This document shows positions 26,162 through 35,035 of a stretch of 64,000 nt of DNA, piece after piece (positions within the stretch are counted from its first letter, which is position 1; every line of letters begins with the position of its first letter). Position numbers and translations under genes: made by a program. The notes beneath the pieces are model-generated. The model had not been told where the DNA came from and did not search any database. It saw only the letters and a program-made list of their open reading frames with translations. Source of the stretch: CATQHB01 sp965262595 (lineage in GTDB: Bacteria > Chloroflexota > Dehalococcoidia > Lucifugimonadales > UBA3495); contig OZ253548.1 of the NCBI GenBank assembly GCA_965262595.1, positions 372,001 through 436,000 of the forward strand, given 5' to 3'.

Positions 26162-26584
26162 TTAAGAGACATTGCCGCCATATATATGCTCCGGAATGAC
26201 GATTATTGCCGACCGCCGCTGCTCCTGCATTGCCTGGTCGTATTCCTCCCAGTCGGGGTGTTCCGCCGCCGCTGCCGTCCGGTACACATCCCGCAGCGCC
26301 AGCCTTAACTCCTCGGATTCGGCGCTTCCCGGAGACAAAACTCTGGCGTTGCCCTCCAGCACAACGTAGGCCGACCAGTTTTCTCGAGCTACCATTAGCG
26401 TGCAACGGGGATTGCGGCGCAGGTTGTGCAGCTTGGCCCGGTCTTCGGTGGTGGTGAAGGCAACGCCGTCCCCGTAGGGTCCGCAAGTAATGATACTCAT
26501 TTGGGCTGACCCATTGCGGCGAAAGGTGGTCAGTACCCCGCGGCGATTCTCGGCTACAAATCTTTTCAGGTTATCGTCTATCAC
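26162..26584 (-). CDS. PPOX-class (F420/FMN-dependent) oxidoreductase
   Basis: 140 residues with a split-barrel flavin-binding fold: RRGVLTTFRRNGSAQMSIITC, VAFTTTEDRAKLHNLRRNPRCTLMV and WSAYVVLEGNARVL. This order is typical of the short PPOX-class F420-dependent enzymes of Actinobacteria and Chloroflexi. The exact substrate and cofactor cannot be decided from sequence. It lies 63 bases downstream of the Rad50-like gene on the same strand. Confidence 0.8.
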   Translation of the reverse strand: MIDDNLKRFVAENRRGVLTTFRRNGSAQMSIITCGPYGDGVAFTTTEDRAKLHNLRRNPRCTLMVARENWSAYVVLEGNARVLSPGSAESEELRLALRDVYRTAAAAEHPDWEEYDQAMQEQRRSAIIVIPEHIYGGNVS

Positions 26585-26647
26585 GGCATTTGCTCCTGTT
26601 GTCAGACTGGGGCTAAAGTCAAAGTCGGGTAAGTTGGCGGCAAACGG

Positions 26648-29254
26648 TCAACTCAGCCAAAAGGTTGAGCCGTTGTGGTCCTTTTGCACTTCGATGCGGA
26701 CCGGGAACATATCCTTCAAGTCGTCCAAATGGGTAATTACAATGATCTTGTCAAAGTCATCCTCAATGGAGCTTATGACATCGAGGATGCGCTCCCGCCC
26801 GGAGGTGTCCTGGGTTCCGAAGCCCTCGTCAATGAACAAGGTGGGCAGAGGCGCTCCGGTTCTTTGGGACAATACTCGGGACAGGGCGATTCGCAAGGCC
26901 AGGTTGACCCGAAAAGCCTCGCCGCCACTATACATCTCGTAGCTGCGCAGTCCCAGTTCGTCGCTTACGTTGATTTCCAGAGTCTCGACCGGGTCTCCGC
27001 CCGCGCCGCTGGCCCGCGGGGTGCGTCTTTCCCGCTGCGTTTCCAGCTTTACGTGCATCCGGTTATCGGTCATGCGTCCCAGCAGCAGGTTGGCCTCTTC
27101 TTCTAACCGGGGAACAACCGTCTCAATAAGCATGGCCTGGATTCCCTGGCGACCGAAAGCGTTGTACAAGTCCTGGTAAATCCCGGCCTCTTCTTGCAGT
27201 AACGCCATTAGTTGGCTTCCCCGGCCCAGTTCTTCCCGCAAGTATTCCAGTCTTTTCAACTGGCCTTCCAGCAAGCCTTTTCTTGCAATGGCCGCCTGCT
27301 GGCTTACTTCCAGTCGGTTCAAGTCCTGCCCCAATTGCCGTTGTTGTGCCTGCAGGAGGGGAAGTTGCGTAACCGCTTCTTGTCCAAGGCGCAAATGCTC
27401 CCGATATTCGTCCAGTTCGGACCGGCGGCGGCGCACCATGTCCTGGGATTGGGCGAGGGCAGCTTCTTCCTCGGGGAGCCGGGTAATTGCCTGGTCCAAT
27501 TGGCTTTGCAGTCCGGGAAAATGTTGCAGATCCTGGATCAGCCGGTAGGATTGCTGATAGCTTGCTTCGTCATAAGCCAGCTCGTCAAGCTGCCGGGACA
27601 CCTGACGCAGTTGGCCCGGTTCATCCTGAGCAAAACTCTCGGATTCCAGGGCGGTAACCGTTGCGGACAATTGATTCTGCAATCGGTCCAATTCCTGCCT
27701 TGCGTGTTCGGATTCCTGAAATTGCCGTTCCAACTGGGCCAAACGGTCTCTAAGTTCGTTGCCGGCCTGGGTCAGGCCCTGCTCCTGCCGTGGCAAATCA
27801 CTCTCCAGGTCCGCCTTTTCTTTTTCCAGGTCTTGCAGGCTGCGGCGATTGGTGCGGTAGAGGTCGCGTTTTTGTTCAATCTCCACCTTGTAGGTTTCGG
27901 TGAGCCGCCGGCAGCCGTCCTGGTCCAACGGGGTTTCGCAAAGTGGGCAGACGGTCGCATCAGGGTCGGACGTTTCGAGCAGGTTGAGCTTTTCCTGAAT
28001 TTGCTTTCCCTCGGCCTTGTAACGCTCGGCAGTTGTCTTGGCTTCTCCAATGCCCGCAGCCAGGACTTGCAGCCGATTGCGTTGGGCGCGGAGTTGTTCC
28101 TCGGGTACCGCCAGCCGGTTCAATTGGTTTCGGGTTTCTTCCTGCGCTTCGAACAAAGTAGCTTCCGACTGGACTTTGGGGGCCAGATCCTGATCGATCC
28201 GGCGGCGCATCTGTTCAACTTCCGTTTCCAGGCGCACCCGCTGGTTTTCGATGCTGTTACTCAGGAAGTTTTGCTCTTGGCGCAATACCTCGGAGCGCTG
28301 TCGGCTGTCTTCCAAAACGTCAAAGCGCTCCCGGCTCTTTTCAAGCTGGTCAATTCCGTTCCGGATGCCTTCGGCTTGGCTAATCAAGCTCTGGCATTCA
28401 CGGACACGGGATTCGCTAGTGGTCATTCCCGACTCCACTTGGGCGATTTCTTGGGTAATACCTCGTATTTGCCGTTGTAGTTCTGCCAACGCGGCCGATT
28501 GGCTTTCCAGGCGGCTAACCTGTTCCCTTAACTCTTCGGCCTCCCGGCGTCGCTGGGCCAATTGAAGACTAACTTCATCCAGGTTTCGGGCAACACCGTT
28601 CAGTTCGGTGGACGGGTCGCCGATTTCGCCGATTTCCAATTCAATCTGAGAGAAACTGCCTTCAAGCCGGGCTGCGGCAGTCCTTTTTTCGGTCATCTGC
28701 TCGCGCGCCCGAGTTTGAAACCGTTCGTAGGCCTCCAGGCCCAGGATAGAAGCCAACACCGCCTTTCGTTCCGCCGGTGTCTTGTTGGTGAACTCGTCGG
28801 CCCGCCCTTGCAGCAGAAAGGCGGAATTAATGAAAGTATCGTAGTCCATACCGACCAGTTGCTCGATCTTGCGCTGGGTTTCCCTCAGGGTATTACCGGA
28901 GGCTACCTGGACGTTGTCGTAGTCATCGCCGATTGCCTGAAGTTGCAAGTCGCTGGCGCCTTGCCGCCGCCGACCGCCGGCCCGCGCCCGGCTCCGAATT
29001 ACCCTGAAACGGCTATCCCGCGCCATGAACTCCAACTCCACCCGGGCTTCGTCGGCGCCGAAGGAAATCAGATCGTCCTGAACCTGGCCCCGCGCCTTGC
29101 CCCACAGACACCAGGTGATAGCGTCCAGCAAAGCCGACTTGCCGTGCCCGTTTTCACCACACAGGCAGGCCACGTGGATCCCGGTAAAGTCCAGGGTAGG
29201 AACGTTCTCGCGATAAGAGAGGAAGTTTCTAATGTTGAGTTTAAGCGGTATCAA
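26648..29254 (-). CDS. Rad50/SbcC-type SMC-like ATPase
   Basis: 868 residues. Walker A GENGHGKS is at residues 33-40, followed by a Q-loop region and two long coiled-coil arms rich in Gln, Leu, Arg and Glu. A zinc hook CPLC lies near residue 431, between the arms. The ABC signature SGGEAFRVN is near 771 and Walker B LFIDEGFGT near 805. This is the architecture of Rad50/SbcC, which with Mre11/SbcD processes DNA ends. No sbcD/mre11 gene is adjacent. It is transcribed divergently from ffh, across a 205-base region. Confidence 0.92.
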   Translation of the reverse strand: MIPLKLNIRNFLSYRENVPTLDFTGIHVACLCGENGHGKSALLDAITWCLWGKARGQVQDDLISFGADEARVELEFMARDSRFRVIRSRARAGGRRRQGASDLQLQAIGDDYDNVQVASGNTLRETQRKIEQLVGMDYDTFINSAFLLQGRADEFTNKTPAERKAVLASILGLEAYERFQTRAREQMTEKRTAAARLEGSFSQIELEIGEIGDPSTELNGVARNLDEVSLQLAQRRREAEELREQVSRLESQSAALAELQRQIRGITQEIAQVESGMTTSESRVRECQSLISQAEGIRNGIDQLEKSRERFDVLEDSRQRSEVLRQEQNFLSNSIENQRVRLETEVEQMRRRIDQDLAPKVQSEATLFEAQEETRNQLNRLAVPEEQLRAQRNRLQVLAAGIGEAKTTAERYKAEGKQIQEKLNLLETSDPDATVCPLCETPLDQDGCRRLTETYKVEIEQKRDLYRTNRRSLQDLEKEKADLESDLPRQEQGLTQAGNELRDRLAQLERQFQESEHARQELDRLQNQLSATVTALESESFAQDEPGQLRQVSRQLDELAYDEASYQQSYRLIQDLQHFPGLQSQLDQAITRLPEEEAALAQSQDMVRRRRSELDEYREHLRLGQEAVTQLPLLQAQQRQLGQDLNRLEVSQQAAIARKGLLEGQLKRLEYLREELGRGSQLMALLQEEAGIYQDLYNAFGRQGIQAMLIETVVPRLEEEANLLLGRMTDNRMHVKLETQRERRTPRASGAGGDPVETLEINVSDELGLRSYEMYSGGEAFRVNLALRIALSRVLSQRTGAPLPTLFIDEGFGTQDTSGRERILDVISSIEDDFDKIIVITHLDDLKDMFPVRIEVQKDHNGSTFWLS

Positions 29255-29395
29255 TTCGTTTCCTGGAAATGCTTTTGACGGATTGGGCGGAGGGAACGGG
29301 ATGACGCTGGCAAAACGGATTGAATCGGATAACCGATGCAGGTTGATACTCGCATTCTAGCGGGATAATGGCATTGTTGCATAGTGGAAGCTTCC

Positions 29396-29425
29396 TTGAC
29401 CCGGCCAAGTCGGGCGGCCTACAAT
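29396..29425 (+). promoter_or_regulatory. Promoter upstream of ffh
   Basis: TTGACC at 29396-29401 and TACAAT at 29420-29425 with an 18-base spacer, 34 bases before the ffh ATG. Both boxes match the sigma-70 consensus at five of six positions. Confidence 0.6.
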
Positions 29426-29459
29426 CAAGAGAGCCAAAGGGGTAGGGAGGAAATCGCCA

Positions 29460-30791
29460 ATGTTTGATAATCTGACCGATAAGTTGACCGGCATATTTAA
29501 CCGGCTCTCCAGCAAGGGCCGTCTGACCGAAAAGGACATTGACGAGGCCTTGAGTCAGGTACGCCGGGCGTTGTTGGAAGCGGATGTTAACTTTCGAGTT
29601 GCCCGGGATTTTGTGGCCAAGGTCAAGGAACGTTCCCTTGGCTCCGACGTGATGGATAGTCTGACTCCCGGTCAACAGGTAGTCAAGGTTGTCCATGAGG
29701 AATTAACCGACATCCTGAGCGGAGGTGATCACCGCCTCACTCCGGCCAGCCAATTACCCTCGGTGCTGATGCTGGTGGGGTTGCAAGGCTCCGGCAAAAC
29801 CACCACCGCGGCCAAACTGGCCCTCCAATTGCGTCGCCAGGGTCATAGCTCGCTGTTGGTGGCTGCCGACCTGCGTCGGCCGGCGGCTATTTCCCAGTTG
29901 GAAACTCTGGGCCGCCAATTGGACGTACCGGTTTATTCTGAAGACCCTAATACTTCCTCGGTTGTCCAGGTTGTCCGGGCCGGTGTTGACCGGGCGCGGC
30001 AGCAGGGCCTGAACTGGGCCATTATTGACACCGGCGGGCGGCTGCATATTGATGATGAATTGATGCAAGAGTTGGAGGACGTTAAGTCTGCCGTGTCGCC
30101 TCACGAAACTCTGTTGGTAGTGGACGCCATGACCGGCCAGGATGCGGTGAATGCGGCTGAGGAGTTTCACCAGAGGATCGGGTTGACCGGCCTGGTGATG
30201 ACCAAAATGGACGGCGACGCCCGGGGCGGGGCGGCCTTGTCGGTAACTCGGGTTACCGGCGTACCAATAAAGTTTATCGGTGTCGGGGAGCGGTCCGACG
30301 GTTTGGAAGCATTCCACCCGGATCGCCTGGCGTCCCGCATTTTGGCTATGGGCGATGTGCTGACGCTGATCGAAAGGGCCCAGGAGGCGGTGGACGAAAA
30401 GCAGGCCAAGGAATTGGAGCGCAAATTCCGTCAGGCCACCTTTGACCTGGACGACTTCTTGCAGCAGATTCAGAGCGTCAAGAAGATGGGGTCACTGAGC
30501 CAGATAATGGATATGGTGCCGGGCCTGAACCAACTTTCCCGGAATATGCCTGATGATTTTGACGATAATCAGATAAAGCGGGTCGAGGCTATCATCTATT
30601 CCATGACCCCGCAGGAACGTCAACGGCCCGAAATACTCAACGGCAGCCGGCGCCGGCGCATCGCCCGGGGCAGCGGCACCACGCCCCAGGACATCAACCG
30701 ACTGCTGAACCAGTTCAAGCAGTCCCAAAAGATAATGCGCCAGTTTTCCAAGACCCGTAACCCCCGCAGCCTGATGAATATGTTCCGTTAG
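29460..30791 (+). CDS. ffh: Signal recognition particle protein Ffh (SRP54)
   Basis: 443 residues. The N domain includes the GRLTEKDIDEAL stretch; the GTPase domain has GLQGSGKTTTAAKLA (P-loop), DLRRPAA, DTGGRLHIDDELM and TKMDGDARGG; the Met-rich M domain ends with SRRRRIARGSGTTPQDINRLLNQF. It targets membrane proteins to the translocon with 4.5S RNA and FtsY. Start is set by AGGGAGG 7 bases upstream. Confidence 0.97.
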   Translation: MFDNLTDKLTGIFNRLSSKGRLTEKDIDEALSQVRRALLEADVNFRVARDFVAKVKERSLGSDVMDSLTPGQQVVKVVHEELTDILSGGDHRLTPASQLPSVLMLVGLQGSGKTTTAAKLALQLRRQGHSSLLVAADLRRPAAISQLETLGRQLDVPVYSEDPNTSSVVQVVRAGVDRARQQGLNWAIIDTGGRLHIDDELMQELEDVKSAVSPHETLLVVDAMTGQDAVNAAEEFHQRIGLTGLVMTKMDGDARGGAALSVTRVTGVPIKFIGVGERSDGLEAFHPDRLASRILAMGDVLTLIERAQEAVDEKQAKELERKFRQATFDLDDFLQQIQSVKKMGSLSQIMDMVPGLNQLSRNMPDDFDDNQIKRVEAIIYSMTPQERQRPEILNGSRRRRIARGSGTTPQDINRLLNQFKQSQKIMRQFSKTRNPRSLMNMFR

Positions 30792-30874
30792 GAAAAGTTT
30801 CGGGTAAAGGTTAGGTGGGGGTCGCTGCTATCCGTTAAGTTGCACGATCCCCGGCCCTTCAACTGGCGCCTTCT

Positions 30875-31918
30875 TTACCCAATTCCGGCGCGTAAGGCGG
30901 CAAACAGGTAGGCGGTGGCGTAAGAACGATACGGCGACCACCGGTGCGAGAACTCCTCCAGCTTTTCATCGGTCAAGGTCTCGCCGCCGAAATACAGCCG
31001 CGATACGATCCGGCGCAGGGCCAAATCCCCCACCGGAAAAGCGTCGGAGCGCCCCAGCGCTCGTCCCAGCGCCCACTGAGCCGTCCATTTACCCACGCCT
31101 CGCAACGCCATCAATTCTTCGACCACCTCGGCGTCAGGAAGCTGTTGCAGCTTATCCAGACCGCCCTTAGTATCCAGCTCAGTCCGGGCGATGCCCTGCA
31201 GGTACTCGGCCTTGCGTTGGCTGAGTTTCAACCCGCGCAGTTCTTCAATCGAGGCTCCGGCAATGGATTCCGGACGGGGAAAGGCGTAATGGACCTGGCC
31301 GTCGAAAGTCTGCCGCGGGCTGTAGGTTTCGATCAGCCTGGCGCGGATGATACGCGCCACGGTGGCGGCAAGTTGCTGCCCCAGAATGGCTTGTACCAGG
31401 GCCTCAAATACCGATACGGCGCGGGACAGGTGCATTCCGTAAAAGGTCTGTATCAGTTCGGCCATCACCGGGTCACCTGCGGTCGAGGGACCAGCGTCTG
31501 GGTTGCCGCGGGCCGACTGATAGAATGGCGCCAAATCCTGGTCCGCTCCCAGCAGGCGGCCGGTCTGTTCCTTTGCCATATCCACCAGTGACGGGGTAAG
31601 TTCTTCCCCTTGAATTTCCAGGGTCAGAATGGGCGCTGAAGTTCGACTCTCGGTCGGTTCCTCGGGGTAGTTCTCGGGGTAGTTCTCCGGATAGTTCTCG
31701 GGGTAGCTCTCGGGATAGTTCTCGGGGTAGCTCTCGGGATAGTTCTCGAGGTGCGCCGTGACCAGTATCAGCTTGTTCTCCAAATCCAGCAGCCGCTGAT
31801 ATATCCCGCCGGAATCGATTTCGGCGTTAGCGTCTCTGCGGAAATAGGGCTGATTCTCGGCGGTCAACCGAAAATCAAAAGGCTCTGCCGGATAGAGAAT
31901 AGCGGTTTTCTTTTCCAT
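30875..31918 (-). CDS. DNA-3-methyladenine glycosylase II (AlkA-type), with a tandem repeat in its N-terminal region
   Basis: About 347 residues. The C-terminal half is a HhH-GPD glycosylase: VFEALVQAILGQQLAATVA, the hairpin LMALRGVGKWTAQWALG, and the catalytic Asp near residue 298 in FPVGDLALRR. It removes alkylated bases. The N-terminal domain is interrupted by a (N/S)YPE repeat of about 30 residues. I use the ATG at 31918; a TTG seven codons upstream is also possible and neither has an ideal Shine-Dalgarno. It is the last gene of the operon amidohydrolase-mug-thpR-alkA. Confidence 0.88.
   Translation of the reverse strand: MEKKTAILYPAEPFDFRLTAENQPYFRRDANAEIDSGGIYQRLLDLENKLILVTAHLENYPESYPENYPESYPENYPENYPENYPEEPTESRTSAPILTLEIQGEELTPSLVDMAKEQTGRLLGADQDLAPFYQSARGNPDAGPSTAGDPVMAELIQTFYGMHLSRAVSVFEALVQAILGQQLAATVARIIRARLIETYSPRQTFDGQVHYAFPRPESIAGASIEELRGLKLSQRKAEYLQGIARTELDTKGGLDKLQQLPDAEVVEELMALRGVGKWTAQWALGRALGRSDAFPVGDLALRRIVSRLYFGGETLTDEKLEEFSHRWSPYRSYATAYLFAALRAGIG
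31661..31750 (-). repeat. In-frame 12-base tandem repeat inside the AlkA-type gene
   Basis: About seven copies of a 12-base unit (coding NYPE or SYPE) with a few base changes between units. The unit length preserves frame, so copy-number change would lengthen or shorten a Pro/Glu/Tyr-rich loop between the N-terminal domain strands without disrupting the enzyme. Confidence 0.85.
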
Positions 31919-31954
31919 TTTTGTCGTGACTTTCTCCAAGAATTTCGAAGGCGT

Positions 31955-32566
31955 CTAAGCCAACGGAGCCGATCCCAGGGAGTCGTAAATTGCGCCGTCG
32001 GGTTTTCGAGTGCTGCGAATGAGATGCATCTTATCCGCGTGCCAGATTTGGCCGGTGTTTGGCGGGTATTCGGGCACCAACTGCCCAATTTCCAGGCGGG
32101 CAGCATTGGAAACGCTGTTTCTTACCCGACCCAAGGTTAGGTGAGGGCGAAACGGGCGATCTTCTTTAGCGAAGCCCAAGTCGGCTATGGAATCGTCCAC
32201 CTTCCGTTGCAACCGGCCAAGGGCGGATAAATCGCCGCCGATTCCGGCCCAGAGTACCCTGGGTTCACGGGCGTTGGGGAATACGCCCAACTCGGAATAA
32301 TGGAGCGGAAAGGATGCTTCTCCAAATCTCTTTCCGGCCTGCCGCATGGCGTTCAGCACGGGCTCTACGAGAGCGGCATCAATGTCCCCCAGGAATTTCA
32401 GCGTAAGGTGAATGCCTTCCGGGTTTACCCAGCGTACGCCGGTGGACATAATAGACGAAGATCCAGTCGTTTGAAGCCGGTCAACGGTTTCGGCGAGGGC
32501 GCTCTTGGCTTCGTGAGGAAGGTCAAGGGCGACAAATACCCTCACTTTTTCCTGCCTTGCGGTCAC
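31955..32566 (-). CDS. thpR: RNA 2',3'-cyclic phosphodiesterase (2H family)
   Basis: 203 residues with the two HxTx motifs of the 2H phosphoesterases: HLTL at residue 53 and HLTL at residue 142. RVFVALDLP at the start and GVFPNAREPRVLWAGI fit the ThpR/LigT group. The stop overlaps nothing, but the start overlaps the mug stop by 4 bases (ATGA), showing translational coupling. Confidence 0.93.
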   Translation of the reverse strand: MTARQEKVRVFVALDLPHEAKSALAETVDRLQTTGSSSIMSTGVRWVNPEGIHLTLKFLGDIDAALVEPVLNAMRQAGKRFGEASFPLHYSELGVFPNAREPRVLWAGIGGDLSALGRLQRKVDDSIADLGFAKEDRPFRPHLTLGRVRNSVSNAARLEIGQLVPEYPPNTGQIWHADKMHLIRSTRKPDGAIYDSLGSAPLA

Positions 32567-33123
32567 CGCTTTGGTTCCTGCACCTTTAGCTCCTGCCGGT
32601 AGTCGGCCAGCCGCTGATACCAGTAAACCAGGTCGTCCAGAGAATACTGGGCGTTGGCCGGGCTGGGATTGGGCACCACGAAGATTCGGCTAACGCCAAT
32701 AGTGCGTTCCTGCAGGCCCAATTCCGGTTTTTCGGTAACTCCCTCTCCGTATTTGAGGTAACCCTTGTAGCCGGTCATGCCATGGAAGCAGACAATTCCG
32801 GGCTGATAGTAGAGCAATTTGTCCCGTAAAACGGGCGACCAACGTCGGTAGTCTGCGGCGGTCAGCCCGGAGGCTTGGGGGGTGGGCCGCTTAACCACAT
32901 CGGTAAACCCGATGCCGTGGCGGAGAAGTTCGGTATCCCGTTCCGGCGACAGCGCCTCACTAACCAGACCGGAGCGGTTCAACGCGGCCCAGAAGCGGTT
33001 GCGCGGGTTGGCGAAATAGTGTCCCTTCTCGACGGAAAAAGAAGAAGGATTCAGCCCCACAAACACCAGGTCCAGGCCTTCCTCCAGGTAATCGGTCAGG
33101 GTATCCAGTTCGGTTGAGTCCAT
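32563..33123 (-). CDS. mug: Mismatch-specific uracil/thymine DNA glycosylase (Mug/TDG type)
   Basis: 186 residues of the uracil-DNA glycosylase superfamily. Motif A is GLNPSSFSVEKGHYFANPRN (catalytic Asn25) and motif B is VVPNPSPANAQ. FWAALNRSGL and DVVKRPTPQASGL also match. Ser replaces the usual Gly after the GLNP of motif A. It excises mismatched U or T. It is 16 bases downstream of an amidohydrolase gene and upstream of thpR. Confidence 0.9.
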   Translation of the reverse strand: MDSTELDTLTDYLEEGLDLVFVGLNPSSFSVEKGHYFANPRNRFWAALNRSGLVSEALSPERDTELLRHGIGFTDVVKRPTPQASGLTAADYRRWSPVLRDKLLYYQPGIVCFHGMTGYKGYLKYGEGVTEKPELGLQERTIGVSRIFVVPNPSPANAQYSLDDLVYWYQRLADYRQELKVQEPKR

Positions 33124-33139
33124 TACATTTCCAATCCGG

Positions 33140-34003
33140 TTATTTTGCCCTTGCCTCGGTCTTTTCCAACCCGAACAGCCGGGCGGCGTTGCCTCCCAGG
33201 ATGGCGGAGCGGCCCTCCAAGTCCAAGCCGGAACTCGCTACTTGGGACAGCAATTGCCGGTGCCGGATCAGGGGGTAATCGGTGCCAAACAGTATTTTAT
33301 CTACACCGATGGTTCGAGCAGCCACAGAAAATATCTCGGGCCGGTACAGTAAGGGAGAGGCTGCCGTATCAAAATAGACGTTCTTCAACTCTCCGGGTAG
33401 CTCCGGCATTAACCCATAGAAGGCCAGGCCTCCGCCCCAATGGGCGCAAATGATAATGTTGTCCGGAAAGTTCTTGATGAAGCGGTACACCCGGTCCGGA
33501 GTGACTGTGCCCTTGCCGGGATACTGGTGCCCCACCGGCTCAGATGTGTGTACAAGTACCGGCAAACCCCTCTGCCGAGCCAAATCCATGAGCGGCTCAA
33601 GCTGAGATACTTCAGCCAGGTCAAACCCCTGGGTGTCCGGGTGCAGCTCGCCGATTCCCGACAGTCCGGACGCGACGCAACGCTCAACCTCTTCCAGGGC
33701 GCCGTCTCCCCACGCCGGGTTGACCGAGCAAAACCCGGTCAGCCGTTCCGGATATTTGGCTGCCGCCTGGATTACATAATCATTGGCTTCCCGGGCTATT
33801 TCCGGATCGCACCACCCGAAACCCATGACCACGGAACGGTCAACTTCGGAACGATTCATTGCCTTGAGCAGGTCCTCAACCTCCGCTATCCGCGCACCGG
33901 GCTGGGGAAAGAGGCTGGCAAACGTAACGTCCCGTGCGACTAATTGGTCGTGCCGTTCCGAAAAGCTCTTCGGAAACAGGTGGCAATGGGCATCTACAAT
34001 CAT
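33140..34003 (-). CDS. Amidohydrolase family protein (amidohydrolase 2 type)
   Basis: 287 residues, TIM-barrel metal-dependent hydrolase. The metal-binding DAHCH motif is at residues 4-8, followed by PVLVHTSEP, IICAHWGGG and LFGTDYPL (catalytic Asp region). This is the PF04909-type family that includes decarboxylases and hydrolases; the substrate cannot be told. It is first in a leftward operon with mug, thpR and alkA. Confidence 0.88.
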   Translation of the reverse strand: MIVDAHCHLFPKSFSERHDQLVARDVTFASLFPQPGARIAEVEDLLKAMNRSEVDRSVVMGFGWCDPEIAREANDYVIQAAAKYPERLTGFCSVNPAWGDGALEEVERCVASGLSGIGELHPDTQGFDLAEVSQLEPLMDLARQRGLPVLVHTSEPVGHQYPGKGTVTPDRVYRFIKNFPDNIIICAHWGGGLAFYGLMPELPGELKNVYFDTAASPLLYRPEIFSVAARTIGVDKILFGTDYPLIRHRQLLSQVASSGLDLEGRSAILGGNAARLFGLEKTEARAK

Positions 34004-34048
34004 TGTTAGTCCACTACTTGCGACGAAGCCGGCAGGCTATTTGGGTTG

Positions 34049-34078
34049 AGTATAACTTTATTACGAATACATTGCCTA
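34049..34078 (-). promoter_or_regulatory. Probable promoter of the amidohydrolase-mug-thpR-alkA operon
   Basis: On the minus strand TAGGCA (34078-34073) and TATACT (34054-34049) are 18 bases apart, about 45 bases upstream of the ATG at 34003. Its -35 overlaps the -35 of the rightward transketolase promoter by two bases. Confidence 0.45.
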
Positions 34079-34105
34079 GACACCCTTCTCTGAGAGACTT
34101 ATAAT
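34077..34105 (+). promoter_or_regulatory. Promoter of the transketolase pair
   Basis: TAGACA at 34077-34082 and a perfect TATAAT at 34100-34105 with a 17-base spacer, about 85 bases upstream of the transketolase start. Confidence 0.65.
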
Positions 34106-34192
34106 CTTGGACGGTGTTACGGACGGGTTTTAGTCTGGATGGCCGTAGCCGGGTAGGTTTAGCAAGTACGATTGGGGGGCGTCAGCGCCGTT

Positions 34193-35035
34193 ATGAATAG
34201 GACCGAAGCCGCCGCAGGGGGGCACAATTACAGCGTATCCGAATTGCGCGAGATAGCAAAGGAGTTGCGGCGAGACATTATTCAAACTATTTATACCGCG
34301 GGTAGCGGTCATCCCGGCGGCTCCCTGTCGGAGTTGGAGATCCTGATATCCCTTTATTTTCGGGTAATGCGCCACAATCCCCAAGAACCCAAGTGGCCCG
34401 ACCGGGATCGGTTCATCCTTAGCAAGGGCCATGCTTCCCCGGGTTTTTACGCCGTCCTCTCCCGCGCCGGATACTTTCCCAAGGAAGAATTGGCGACATA
34501 CCGTCAATTGAACAGCCGGATTCAGGGCCACGCTCATCCGATGACACCCGGAGTGGAAATGAACTCCGGCTCCCTGGGAATGGGCCTGTCTTTCGCCCTT
34601 GGCTGCGCCTTGGCCGCCCGGTTGGGCCGGAAAGATTATATGGTGTATGCGTTGCTGGGAGACGGTGAATGTGACGAAGGAGAAATTTGGGAGGCGGCGA
34701 TGTCGGCAGCGCACCATAAAGCCACCAACCTTATAGCCTTCGTGGACCGTAACCGTATTCAGAACGACCGTTTTACCGACCAGGTGATGACATTGGAACC
34801 GCTGGCCCGCAAGTGGCGGGATTTTGGCTGGCGGGTTATGGAAGCGGACGGCCACGATTTCGATGATTTGCTGGGAACTCTGCATCGAGCCCATCAACGG
34901 CGCACCCGGCCCACTGTAATCATTGCCAACACGGTAAAGGGCAAGGGTGTCAGCTTTATGGAGAACAACCCAGGGTTTCATGGGCGCGCTCCGAATCGGG
35001 AAGAGTTCGAGAAAGCAATGGAGGAATTGGCCTAA
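34193..35035 (+). CDS. Transketolase, N-terminal subunit
   Basis: 280 residues from the ATG at 34193; a TTG at 34172 would add 7 residues. It holds the thiamine-diphosphate half: TAGSGHPGGSLSELEIL, SKGHASPGFYAVL, HPMTPGVEMNSGSLGMGLS and the TPP motif GDGECDEGEIWEAAMSA followed by FVDRN. Split transketolases of this kind act as a heterotetramer in the pentose phosphate pathway. TAATG overlap with the C-terminal subunit gene indicates coupling. Confidence 0.95.
   Translation: MNRTEAAAGGHNYSVSELREIAKELRRDIIQTIYTAGSGHPGGSLSELEILISLYFRVMRHNPQEPKWPDRDRFILSKGHASPGFYAVLSRAGYFPKEELATYRQLNSRIQGHAHPMTPGVEMNSGSLGMGLSFALGCALAARLGRKDYMVYALLGDGECDEGEIWEAAMSAAHHKATNLIAFVDRNRIQNDRFTDQVMTLEPLARKWRDFGWRVMEADGHDFDDLLGTLHRAHQRRTRPTVIIANTVKGKGVSFMENNPGFHGRAPNREEFEKAMEELA

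Noticed and set aside
27212..28480. A 422-codon open frame on the plus strand
   Set aside because: It is antisense to the coiled-coil part of the Rad50-like gene; low-complexity Leu/Gln/Phe composition is typical of a mirror of a Glu/Gln/Lys coiled coil.
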